Shown piece by piece: positions 19,178 through 27,072 of a stretch of DNA of 64,000 bases (position 1 is the first letter of the stretch; every line of letters starts with the position of its first letter). A program made the position numbers and the translations under genes. The notes below the pieces were generated by a model. It was not told where the DNA came from. It made no database searches and saw only the letters and a program-made list of their open reading frames with translations. The stretch comes from Desulfotignum sp. GTDB lineage: Bacteria > Desulfobacterota > Desulfobacteria > Desulfobacterales > Desulfobacteraceae. The stretch lies in assembly GCA_011390635.1 (NCBI GenBank), contig JAABSA010000007.1:1-64000 (forward strand), in the 5' to 3' direction.

Positions 19178-20385
19178 AGGGGATGATTGACAGCATGACG
19201 GCAGGCCGGGTGCAGTGCGGATGCCGCCTGGACCGCCCCGGAGCCAAAGCGCTTTCGGATACTGTCCATTGCCGTGAGCACGGTGAGCTGTTTTTGTTCC
19301 CTGGCGGATTCTTCGAACAAAAGGAGCTGGGTTATGGCAGGAACCGGTTTCCGGCAGGTCAGGGCCAGATGGCGGATGCCGACCCGGCGGGTCTGGGCCT
19401 GGTTCAGCAGCCGGATTGCTGTTTTATACAGCACCATGTCATTGGCGGTGGGTGTCTGCATGGTCCGGCATGCCCGGGACTGGATGCCGTCGGTATAGGA
19501 CAGGTCAAGACATAGGTTGCCGGCCGCCAGGGCCCTGTGCCGCAGCCGGGCCCCTATTTTTCCGGACAGGGTGCAGACAATGTTTTGCAGCAGGCCGGCA
19601 TCATTGGTGTCTGTGCTGCATTCGTGGTCTGTCCGGATGGTATCGGTCCGGTCCGGAACCACCGGGTCCGTATCCATGCCCCGGACCAGATCATGGATGG
19701 TTTTTGCCCTGCGGGGAAATGGAATATACAGCTGGTCCAGGGTCAGCGCACGCACCTGGGAGATGGTGGTCAGGTTGAATGCGGACAGTTTTTGCAGGTC
19801 ATCATGGCCAAGACCCGGTATCAGATGCAGTGGCAGCGGGGCTAAAAAATCCGCTTCATCACCTGGTTTTACAATGTATTCTCCCCTGGGTTTGACCAGG
19901 CGGGTCGCAACTTTGGCCACCAGTTTGCCGGCGGCCAGGGACCAGATGGGATCCAGGCCGATGTGTTTGTGTATCCGGTTTTTCAGCTGTAAAGCCACGT
20001 CCGCAGGGGGGCCGTGCAGGCGGCTGGTGCCGGTGATATCCAGAAAAAAATGGCCGTCCCGGATGCCGGACTCAACCACCGGGGTCAGGGCCAGGGCCTG
20101 GTGACAGATGGCGGTCATGACCCGCTCATATCGGTTGAACCGGGGCGGCAGGATAGTGATGTCCCTGCACCGCTGCCGGGCCCGGGACAGGGGCATGCCT
20201 TTGCAGATGCCCTGGTTGAATGCCGTGTCATTCATGTCATAGACCACCGCCCTGGGCGTTCCCACCGGCGCGATGACTACAGGATAGCCTTTGAGGCCCG
20301 GTGACAGCAGGATTTCCACGGATGCGGCAAAATCCGCCACATTGAGATGGATGATGGACCGGTACCGGCGCATGATTTGCATCAT
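19174..20385 (-). CDS. imuB: ImuB-like catalytically degenerate Y-family polymerase
   Basis: 403 residues with the Y-family fold: palm and fingers (RAVVYDMNDTAFNQGICKGMPLSRARQRC), thumb HhH (HLIPGLGHDDLQKLS) and little finger. The acidic residues of active DinB are changed: DMDAF is HLNVADF (residues 13-19) and the SIDE-type motif is FLDITGT (about 110), so two metal ligands are lost. This is the hallmark of ImuB, a non-catalytic adaptor that brings DnaE2 to the beta clamp. No clear clamp-binding pentapeptide stands out; QLLLF near residue 340 is a candidate. It lies six bases after lexA and overlaps dnaE2. No ImuA/SulA-like gene is present. Confidence 0.82.
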   Translation of the reverse strand: MMQIMRRYRSIIHLNVADFAASVEILLSPGLKGYPVVIAPVGTPRAVVYDMNDTAFNQGICKGMPLSRARQRCRDITILPPRFNRYERVMTAICHQALALTPVVESGIRDGHFFLDITGTSRLHGPPADVALQLKNRIHKHIGLDPIWSLAAGKLVAKVATRLVKPRGEYIVKPGDEADFLAPLPLHLIPGLGHDDLQKLSAFNLTTISQVRALTLDQLYIPFPRRAKTIHDLVRGMDTDPVVPDRTDTIRTDHECSTDTNDAGLLQNIVCTLSGKIGARLRHRALAAGNLCLDLSYTDGIQSRACRTMQTPTANDMVLYKTAIRLLNQAQTRRVGIRHLALTCRKPVPAITQLLLFEESAREQKQLTVLTAMDSIRKRFGSGAVQAASALHPACRHAVNHPL

Positions 20386-20391
20386 CCGTGT

Positions 20392-21021
20392 TCAGTGGTC
20401 CATGGCCCGGGGCGGCCGGATAATCCCGATGACCTTGCCCTGGATCAATATGTCGTCAAATTTGTACATTCGGGATGTGAATTCCGGGTTTTCCGGCCGC
20501 AGTTCAATGGCATCCGGATGAAGAAAAAACCGCTTTACCGTGGCCTCTTCCCGGTGAATCAGTGCCACCACGATCTCCCGGTTCCGGGCATATTGCCGGG
20601 GCCGGCAGATGGCAATGTCCTGGTCCAGTATGCCGGCATTTCTCATGGATGATCCGACAATTTTCAGGGCAAACAGGTCCTTGCCCGGATATACGGCACT
20701 ATCCACCAGTATGGATCCTTCCCATTCCTGCTGGGCGTACAGGGGCAGGCCGGCGGTGATCCGGCCGATGATGGGCACCTGTTTGTGTAAGCCGGCCTGG
20801 TCACCGCCAGGATCAAGAATGTGCAGTGTCCTGCTGTATCGGCCCTGTCTGCGGATATAGTTTTTTTCTTCCAGCAGCGCGAGGGTCTGGGCCACGGCGG
20901 CATGGCTGATGCACAGATCTGCGGCTGCAGTGCGGAGCGTGGGAGCGGTGCCATATTTTTCCATGGCGGTTTTTACATATTCATAGACTTTCTGCTGCTT
21001 TTTGGTCAGTAATGGTTTCAT
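20392..21021 (-). CDS. lexA: LexA repressor (mutagenesis-cassette paralogue)
   Basis: 209 residues from the ATG at 21021, with AGGA upstream; an upstream in-frame extension is discarded because it crosses the operator. A winged helix occupies residues 1-65 (LTKKQQKVYEYVKTAMEKYG and APTLRTAAADLCISHAAVAQ). The self-cleavage Ala90-Gly91 pair is in GRITAGLPLY, catalytic Ser125 in VGSSMRNAG and Lys163 in ATVKRFF, so it should cleave itself on RecA activation. It heads the lexA-imuB-dnaE2 cassette and probably represses it. The recognition helix is unlike E. coli LexA, so the operator also differs. Confidence 0.92.
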   Translation of the reverse strand: MKPLLTKKQQKVYEYVKTAMEKYGTAPTLRTAAADLCISHAAVAQTLALLEEKNYIRRQGRYSRTLHILDPGGDQAGLHKQVPIIGRITAGLPLYAQQEWEGSILVDSAVYPGKDLFALKIVGSSMRNAGILDQDIAICRPRQYARNREIVVALIHREEATVKRFFLHPDAIELRPENPEFTSRMYKFDDILIQGKVIGIIRPPRAMDH

Positions 21022-21087
21022 GGGGATATCGGTTCCTGTTTTGGTTTGGAACAGGCTGCCAGACTTTGAAAACAATGTCAATGATAA

Positions 21088-21105
21088 TGTAAAGGTTATT
21101 GTACA
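21088..21105. promoter_or_regulatory. Candidate LexA operator
   Basis: TGTAAAGGTTATTGTACA is an inverted repeat TGTA-N10-TACA, 67 bases upstream of the lexA start in an AT-rich stretch. Its position suits autoregulation of the cassette. It does not match the E. coli SOS box or GGTT-type boxes, so the assignment is by position and symmetry. Confidence 0.4.
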
Positions 21106-21226
21106 TAAAAAATATGAACAAAACAACAGACAGAAATTTTTATATGGTTAAACCATTGGATACATGGATGGCGGATTGGGCCCGGTTATGGTGTGGCTTT
21201 GCCGAAAAATACGGCTTTTTTAGGGG

Positions 21227-21272
21227 TTGACAATCAAAAAATTATAGGCTACACAAAGCTACGAATAGGCTA
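21227..21272 (+). promoter_or_regulatory. Candidate livG promoter with direct repeats
   Basis: TTGACA (21227-21232) is followed 17 bases later by a weak TACACA. ATAGGCTA occurs twice, at 21244-21251 and 21265-21272, exactly 21 bases apart, that is two helical turns. This arrangement suggests a regulator bound on one DNA face, near the promoter of the liv operon. Confidence 0.35.
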
Positions 21273-21331
21273 TAGTAGCGCTTTTCGAGCGGTTTAAGGG
21301 GTTTTCACAATGTAACGGATTGTATTTTTGT

Positions 21332-22099
21332 ATGGCACGATTAGAGCTAAAAAACATCGGTGTGCGGTTTGGTGGCCTCAAGGCATTGTCAAAATTGAGT
21401 TTTACCATCGGAAACGGGCGGATAGTTGGATTGATCGGGCCCAACGGTGCAGGCAAAACAACGGTTTTCAATGTGCTCACCGGGGTGTACCAGGCATCTG
21501 AAGGGGAAGTGATCTTTGACGGGGAAAGCATTCTGGGCCAGCGGCCCTATGTGATTTTTGAAAAAGGCATTGCCAGAACCTTTCAGAATATCCGGCTTTT
21601 TTCCGCCATGACCGCTGTGGAAAATGCCATGGTTGCCAGACACTGCAGAGCCGGTACCGGGGTGTTCGGCTCTATCTTGCGCACCCCTTCCCAGAGGCGG
21701 GAAGAGGTTTTTATCCGGGAAAAAGCCATGGAAGCACTGACATTCATGGGGGTGGATACCTATGCCGATACAGTGGCCTCCAATCTGTCCTACGGCCTCC
21801 AGCGCCGGCTTGAGATCGCCCGGGCCATCGCATCGGAACCAAAAGTATTGCTCCTGGACGAGCCTGCCGCCGGTATGAACCCTGCTGAAACCTCAAGATT
21901 GATGAAAGATATTGCACGCATTAAAGACCTGGGCATTGATGTGCTCCTGGTGGAACATGACATGAAAGTGGTCATGGGTGTGTGTGATCATATTGTTTGT
22001 GTTGACCATGGTGTAAAAATAGCTGAAGGAAATGCCCAGCAGATCCAGAATGATCCCAAGGTCATTGAAGCATACCTTGGTCAGCCAGCCAACCAATAA
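21332..22099 (+). CDS. livG: Branched-chain amino-acid ABC transporter ATPase LivG
   Basis: 255 residues from ATG 21332; an in-frame TTG lies 12 bases upstream, and neither has a good ribosome site. Walker A is GPNGAGKTTVFN (about 36-47), Q loop ARTFQNIRLF, an ABC signature reduced to NLSYGLQRRLEIARAIA (LSYG instead of LSGG, normal for LivG), Walker B VLLLDEPAAGMNP and the H loop LLVEHDMKVV. It heads a five-gene operon. It energises import of leucine-type amino acids or related compounds; members of this family also take up urea, amides or aromatic acids. Confidence 0.93.
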   Translation: MARLELKNIGVRFGGLKALSKLSFTIGNGRIVGLIGPNGAGKTTVFNVLTGVYQASEGEVIFDGESILGQRPYVIFEKGIARTFQNIRLFSAMTAVENAMVARHCRAGTGVFGSILRTPSQRREEVFIREKAMEALTFMGVDTYADTVASNLSYGLQRRLEIARAIASEPKVLLLDEPAAGMNPAETSRLMKDIARIKDLGIDVLLVEHDMKVVMGVCDHIVCVDHGVKIAEGNAQQIQNDPKVIEAYLGQPANQ

Positions 22100-22115
22100 C
22101 TTTTAGGAGGAAAAA

Positions 22116-23255
22116 ATGAGGAAACGTATTGTATCAATTTTGGCCATGGGACTGATCCTGGTTCCATTTCTTCTCGTGGGCGCAGTTTCGGCAAAAACAT
22201 TGAAAATCGGTTCTCTGAGCCCCCTCACAGGCCCCTATGCCTCTGATGGAACCGATATCAAAAACGGTGTTCTTACCGCTATTTCAGTTTTTGAAGAGCA
22301 GGGCGGCATCCCCGGGTATGACAAGATCGAACTGTATGCCCAGGATACGGCCTGTGATCCGAGACAGGCGGTGGCTGCTGCCAACAAGCTGGTCAACCTT
22401 GAAGTTGCCGGTGCCATCGGGGCCTATTGTTCCTCCTCCACCATCCCTGCCTCTGATGTGCTGGATGAGGAAGAGATTATCATGATCACCCCGGCCTCCA
22501 CCCATCAGGACGTTACCGAACGGGGTCTTCCCTACATGTTCAGAATGTGCGGACGTGATGATGCCCAGGCCCCTGCCGCTGCCAGGTTCATCAAAGAAGC
22601 GCTGGGTGCTAAAACCATATTCATCGTGGATGACAAAACCACCTATTCCCAGGGACTGGCTGACGGCGTTAAAAAGGCTGCCGAGGAACTGGGCATAAAA
22701 GTACTGGGCCATGAACATGTCAACCAGGGGGACAAAGATTTTTCAGCGGTTCTCACCCGGGCAAAACAGGAAAATCCTGATGTTTTCTACATGTCCGTAC
22801 AGGGATTTTCTCCGGCAGCCATGATGACGCTCCAGGCAAAACGCCTGGGCATGGATTCCCAGATTGTTACCCAGGATGCGGTTTTCCAGCCGCGTTACAT
22901 GGAAGTTGCCAAAGAAGCTTCCCAGGGTGTTTTTCTGACCTATGGGTATACTGATCCCACCACCCCGGAATATAAAGCGTTTGAAGAGAGATATGTGCCC
23001 AAATACGGCAAAATTGCCGCATACGCCACCTATGCCTATGATGCGGCCTACACCCTGCTGACAGCCATCAAGGCGGCCGGTTCCACTGATCCTGCAAAGA
23101 TCAAGGCCGAGATGATGAAAATGGATTATCAGGGCGTTGCCAAACGTATCAAATTTCAAGAAAACGGTGATACCGGATCAAACTACATTGCGTTTAAAGT
23201 GGTTGACGATAAATTCGTCCCCTACTGGGATCCGGAAAAAGGACTGCTCAAATAG
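22116..23255 (+). CDS. livK: Branched-chain amino-acid-type periplasmic binding protein
   Basis: 379 residues, AGGAGGAAAAA ribosome site. A Sec signal peptide (MRKRIVSILAMGLILVPFLL, cleavage near VSA-KT) is followed by a type 1 periplasmic binding fold: IGSLSPLTGPYASDGTDIKNG, then CDPRQAVAAANKLV and GAYCSSSTIPASDVL. It captures the ligand and delivers it to LivHM. The CSSSTIPAS segment lies where Leu/Ile/Val-binding proteins contact the ligand carboxylate, favouring an amino-acid ligand, though the exact substrate is not readable. A stable hairpin after the stop should protect this message and raise its yield over the permeases. Confidence 0.9.
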   Translation: MRKRIVSILAMGLILVPFLLVGAVSAKTLKIGSLSPLTGPYASDGTDIKNGVLTAISVFEEQGGIPGYDKIELYAQDTACDPRQAVAAANKLVNLEVAGAIGAYCSSSTIPASDVLDEEEIIMITPASTHQDVTERGLPYMFRMCGRDDAQAPAAARFIKEALGAKTIFIVDDKTTYSQGLADGVKKAAEELGIKVLGHEHVNQGDKDFSAVLTRAKQENPDVFYMSVQGFSPAAMMTLQAKRLGMDSQIVTQDAVFQPRYMEVAKEASQGVFLTYGYTDPTTPEYKAFEERYVPKYGKIAAYATYAYDAAYTLLTAIKAAGSTDPAKIKAEMMKMDYQGVAKRIKFQENGDTGSNYIAFKVVDDKFVPYWDPEKGLLK

Positions 23256-23270
23256 ATCATGACGTCATAA

Positions 23271-23300
23271 GATGCGGCTGGACCCGGGTTCAGCCGCATC
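23271..23300 (+). terminator. Intra-operon hairpin after livK
   Basis: GATGCGGCTG (23271-23280) and CAGCCGCATC (23291-23300) form a perfect stem, extended by ACCCGGGT inside, followed by CTTTTAT. It can act as attenuator or 3'-end protector, giving more binding protein than membrane parts. Confidence 0.6.
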
Positions 23301-23334
23301 CTTTTATCCACCCAAATTTAAGAAATTATGCATA

Positions 23335-24246
23335 ATGGAATATTTTATTCAGCAGTTTGTTAACGGGTTGACCCTCGGCGGCATGTACGCATTGATCGCA
23401 TTGGGATATACCATGGTATACGGGGTTATTCAGCTCATCAACTTTGCCCATGGCGAATTTTTCGCCGCCGGCGGGTATGTGGGTGCCATTACGCTGGGAT
23501 ACCTTTCCGGCCTGGGGTATATGCAGACCCACCCGGTGCTCTGCCTGAGTGCTGCATTTGTTTTTGCCATGGCCTATTGTGCCTACCTTGCCGTGGGGGT
23601 TGAAAAAATCGCCTATAAACCACTGCGCAAGGAATCCCGGCTGGCAGCTCTCCTGTCCGCCCTGGGCATGTCCATTTTTCTGTCCAATGGTATGATGCTC
23701 ACCCAGGGGGTATATGACAAAATATATCCCGGAGAAATGTTCCAGGGGCGGTTTGATTTCGGCACGGTGGCGATTTCCTATCTGCAGATCATGATTATTG
23801 TCCTGACCGCTTTGCTGCTGGTGGGACTCAACATTCTGGTTTTCAAGACCAAAATCGGCATGGCCATGCGGGCCACGGCCCAGGACAAGACCATGTCCGC
23901 CCTGGTGGCCATCGGCAGCAACAAGATCATCTCTTTGACCTTTGCCATCGGTGCGGGTCTGGCAGCGGCTGCCGGCATCATGTACGGGCTCTATTACGGC
24001 TCTGTCCGGTATGACATGGGATTTGTCCCCGGTATCAAGGCGTTTGCCGCAGCTGTTCTGGGGGGTATCGGCAATATCACCGGTGCCATGATCGGGGGAT
24101 TGATCATCGGCATGGTGGAAGTTTTCGGTGCCGGATATCTGTCTTCCGAGTACAAGGATGTGTTTGCCTTTATTATTTTAATCGGCGTTCTTTATTTTAA
24201 ACCAACCGGCATTATGGGCGAGAATATCGATGATACAAGAGTTTAA
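23335..24246 (+). CDS. livH: Branched-chain amino-acid ABC permease LivH
   Basis: 303 residues from ATG 23335, chosen because MEYFIQQFVNGLTLGGMYAL is the usual LivH start; an upstream ATG lies inside the hairpin. About eight membrane helices, with NFAHGEFFAAGGYVGA and the EAA-like loop GMAMRATAQDKTMSALVAIG. The end overlaps livM by 17 bases. It forms the channel with LivM. Confidence 0.93.
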   Translation: MEYFIQQFVNGLTLGGMYALIALGYTMVYGVIQLINFAHGEFFAAGGYVGAITLGYLSGLGYMQTHPVLCLSAAFVFAMAYCAYLAVGVEKIAYKPLRKESRLAALLSALGMSIFLSNGMMLTQGVYDKIYPGEMFQGRFDFGTVAISYLQIMIIVLTALLLVGLNILVFKTKIGMAMRATAQDKTMSALVAIGSNKIISLTFAIGAGLAAAAGIMYGLYYGSVRYDMGFVPGIKAFAAAVLGGIGNITGAMIGGLIIGMVEVFGAGYLSSEYKDVFAFIILIGVLYFKPTGIMGENIDDTRV

Positions 24247-25456
24247 AAAAATCTGGAAACCATATGCCATCGGCATGCTGTGGCTGCTGGGTCTGTTGTG
24301 GCCCATGCTGGGCATTCATGCAGACGGCACCCTCACCATTCATGAAACCGTTACTGTCTGGAGTTATATCCTGGCAGGCACTGCTGCCTGTCTTCTGATC
24401 TATATATTCAAGAAAAGCGGGCACCTGGATTTTGCAGGGGACCCGGTGTCCCGGGCCGTTAGCCGTATAAAAGCCCGCACCACCACAATTCCCAACTGGG
24501 CCTGGTCCCTGGGTTTTATCGTTCTGGCCTGTTCCTATCCATTGTTTGCCGACCGGTATGGTACGGATGTGGCCATCAATGTGCTGATCTATATCTGCCT
24601 GGGCCTGGGACTGAACGTGATGGTGGGTTTGTGCGGACTGCTGGATCTTGGATATATTGCTTTTTACGGGGTGGGGGCCTATGCCTATGCACTGCTCAAC
24701 ACGGTTTATGGGCTGGGATTCTGGGTGTGTCTGCCGTTTTCCGCATTTTTTGCCTGTATTGCCGGCTGCATTGTGGGATATCCCACCCTGCGCATGCGGG
24801 GCGACTACCTGGCCATTGTCACCCTGGGGTTCGGAGAAATCATCCGGTTGATTCTCAACAACTGGATGGAATTGACCAACGGTCCCAATGGAATTTTGGG
24901 CATTGATCCCATCAGCATATATCTGCCGGTACTTGAAAACGGCCTCACCTTTGAACTTTTCTGGATGAAAAAACTGCATCTGCTTTACTATTTTGTGCTG
25001 GCCCTGGCGGTTTTCACCGCCATCGGGATCAGGCATCTCAACATCTCCCGGGTGGGCCGTGCCTGGGAATCCATCAGAGAAGATGAGACCGCAGCAGAAC
25101 TCATGGGGGTGAACACCTTTATCTACAAGCTGCTTGCTTATGTCATGGGCGCATTTTTCGCCGGACTGGCCGGGGCATTTTTTGCTGCCCGCATGCGGTT
25201 TGTAAGCCCGGAGAGCTTTACTTTCCTGGAGTCAGCCATGGTTTTGTGCATGGTGGTCCTGGGGGGCATGGGATCCATTCCCGGCATTATGCTGGGGGTA
25301 TTTGCACTGATTGTACTGCCCGAGGTGTTCCGGGAATTTGAAAATTACCGCATGCTGATATTCGGCTCCACCATGGTTATTATGATGCTTTTCCGGCCGG
25401 CGGGTCTCATACCGGCCAAGCGCATGGGAACCAGATCCGACGAAAGGGAGGGATAG
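24230..25456 (+). CDS. livM: Branched-chain amino-acid ABC permease LivM
   Basis: 408 residues. It has the family motifs GLGLNVMVGLCGLLDLGYIAF and YGVGAYAYAL in the first core helices and the EAA-like loop RVGRAWESIREDETAAELMGV. The first 100 residues are an extra N-terminal part with two helices, as in the larger LivM proteins. The start overlaps livH. No oddities in the core. Confidence 0.93.
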   Translation: MIQEFKKIWKPYAIGMLWLLGLLWPMLGIHADGTLTIHETVTVWSYILAGTAACLLIYIFKKSGHLDFAGDPVSRAVSRIKARTTTIPNWAWSLGFIVLACSYPLFADRYGTDVAINVLIYICLGLGLNVMVGLCGLLDLGYIAFYGVGAYAYALLNTVYGLGFWVCLPFSAFFACIAGCIVGYPTLRMRGDYLAIVTLGFGEIIRLILNNWMELTNGPNGILGIDPISIYLPVLENGLTFELFWMKKLHLLYYFVLALAVFTAIGIRHLNISRVGRAWESIREDETAAELMGVNTFIYKLLAYVMGAFFAGLAGAFFAARMRFVSPESFTFLESAMVLCMVVLGGMGSIPGIMLGVFALIVLPEVFREFENYRMLIFGSTMVIMMLFRPAGLIPAKRMGTRSDEREG

Positions 25457-25463
25457 TCATAAC

Positions 25464-26186
25464 ATGGGTACACAACCGATTCTCGAACTCGCAGACGTCC
25501 ACTCCGGATATGGGTCCATTAAAGCACTGAAAGGCATTTCCCTGAAGGTCATGCCCGGAGAGGTCGTGGCCATTATCGGTGCCAACGGGGCCGGTAAATC
25601 CACCACCCTCATGACCATCTGCGGGATTGTGACAGCAGAAAAGGGGGATATTTTTTATGAAGGGGAGCGCATCAACAAGGTGGCGCCGGAAAAACTGCCC
25701 ACCATGGGGTTGTGCCAGGTGCCGGAAGGCCGCCGGATTTTTCCCCGGCTGTCTGTGGAGGAAAACCTGATCCTGGGTGCCTTTCACCGCAATGACAAAG
25801 AAGGAGTACACCGGGATATCCAGCGGGCCTATGACCTGTTTCCCATACTGGGGGAACGCAGCCGGCAGGAAGGCGGGACCCTGTCAGGCGGTGAGCAGCA
25901 GATGCTGGCCATTGCCCGTGCCTTGATGACCAAACCCAGGCTCCTGCTGCTGGATGAGCCGTCCCTGGGGCTTGCACCCATTATTATCCAGCAGATTTTT
26001 GATATTATCAAAACCATTAACAAAGAAGAGGGGGTCACCATCCTGCTGGTGGAGCAGAATGCCACCCTGGCCCTTCAGGCGGCTTCCAGGGGCTATGTGG
26101 TGGAAACAGGGCAGATCACCCTGGAAGATTCCTCTGAAAACCTCATTGCCAATCCCAAAATCCGTGAGGCCTATCTGGGCGAATAA
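25464..26186 (+). CDS. livF: Branched-chain amino-acid ABC transporter ATPase LivF
   Basis: 240 residues. Walker A GANGAGKSTTLM (about 38-49), Q loop LCQVPEGRRIFPRLSVEENL, signature GTLSGGEQQMLAIARAL, Walker B LLLLDEPSLGLAP and H loop LLVEQN. The PEGRRIFP segment is typical of LivF. Last gene of the operon, followed 34 bases on by a strong terminator. Confidence 0.94.
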   Translation: MGTQPILELADVHSGYGSIKALKGISLKVMPGEVVAIIGANGAGKSTTLMTICGIVTAEKGDIFYEGERINKVAPEKLPTMGLCQVPEGRRIFPRLSVEENLILGAFHRNDKEGVHRDIQRAYDLFPILGERSRQEGGTLSGGEQQMLAIARALMTKPRLLLLDEPSLGLAPIIIQQIFDIIKTINKEEGVTILLVEQNATLALQAASRGYVVETGQITLEDSSENLIANPKIREAYLGE

Positions 26187-26220
26187 TTTTCATCAGCAAC
26201 AGCGGTATGCAATGATAAAA

Positions 26221-26257
26221 AACATCCGGTCCGGGAAATATTCCCGGACCGGATGTT
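26221..26257. terminator. Strong terminator at end of liv operon
   Basis: A perfect 17-base-pair stem (arms 26221-26237 and 26241-26257) with a three-base loop, A-rich before and T-rich after. It lies between converging units and should serve both strands. Confidence 0.85.
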
Positions 26258-26295
26258 TTGCGTTTGTAAAGACACAATGCACGGCATCAAACAGA

Positions 26296-27072
26296 TTATT
26301 TGCAGGAAAATCTTGCCACAAGCGGGTTGTGGTCGGAAAATACCCTGTTTTCCAGGGCATCCATATGCTGCAGTGTCAACTGCCTGTAATAGATGCGGTC
26401 CAGTTCAAACCCGAATATCTGTTTGACCAGACCGGGCCGTCCGGGCCGTGCCTGCCTGAGGGTGAGTGCCCGGGCCAGGTTGTGGAGAATCTGCTGTCTG
26501 GAGCGGTTCCAGCAGTTGAAGTCACCCGCCAGGATCAAAGGACCCTGATGGTGCTGCAGGGTTTTGAGCAGACGGGAAAACTCCCATTGATACCAGGCAC
26601 GGGAAGTGAAATTCACGGCATGGATGTTGGCCACCAGCAGCAGGTCACCGGAACTGAGCCAGTACCGGGTCATGAGGGCATTCTTCCGCGTGGCAACCAT
26701 GGTTTCCCTGGCCAGGGACATGATATCTGTTTTGGTGTGCATATCAGCCATGGCTGCGGTCAGTACCCCGAAATGAAACCTGCGGATTCTGATGTTGGCA
26801 GCCGCTGCATAGGACAGGCCGGCAACGGAAAACAGATTGTCCGGGAATACCGCTTCCTGGAACAAAAGAATATCCATGTCAAAAAGGCGTATCCAGTTTT
26901 TAACCATGGTGTCGAATTCCGGTCTCAGATTCTCCTTGTGCACATTCCAGCACAGAAGGCCGAAATCACAGGGAATGATTTTGTTCTCCAGAATTAATGG
27001 GGACCGCAATAATGGAATATCTGGTTTAAACATGGCTTTTATCGACAATTGCTTATTACAGCAGCGGGGCAA
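26296..27072 (-). CDS. Endonuclease/exonuclease/phosphatase-family hydrolase
   Basis: 258 residues. EEP motifs are in order: LLCWNVHKEN (metal-binding Asn), DILLFQEAVF (catalytic Glu), GDFNCWN and SDHNPLVARF (catalytic His). There is no signal peptide. EEP proteins hydrolyse phosphodiesters in nucleic acids, lipids or phosphoinositides. The start overlaps the end of the upstream phospholipase-D-type gene by 17 bases. That pairing, also seen elsewhere with cardiolipin synthases, hints at a lipid or membrane role rather than DNA repair, but the substrate is not known. Confidence 0.85.
   Translation of the reverse strand: MPRCCNKQLSIKAMFKPDIPLLRSPLILENKIIPCDFGLLCWNVHKENLRPEFDTMVKNWIRLFDMDILLFQEAVFPDNLFSVAGLSYAAAANIRIRRFHFGVLTAAMADMHTKTDIMSLARETMVATRKNALMTRYWLSSGDLLLVANIHAVNFTSRAWYQWEFSRLLKTLQHHQGPLILAGDFNCWNRSRQQILHNLARALTLRQARPGRPGLVKQIFGFELDRIYYRQLTLQHMDALENRVFSDHNPLVARFSCK

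Larger units (their letters stand above)
21022..21331. other. Divergent intergenic region between lexA and livG
   Basis: 310 bases with a candidate LexA operator near lexA, a small palindrome ATGGTTAAACCAT at 21144-21156, and livG promoter-like elements with direct repeats near 21227-21272. No gene is seen. Confidence 0.5.
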
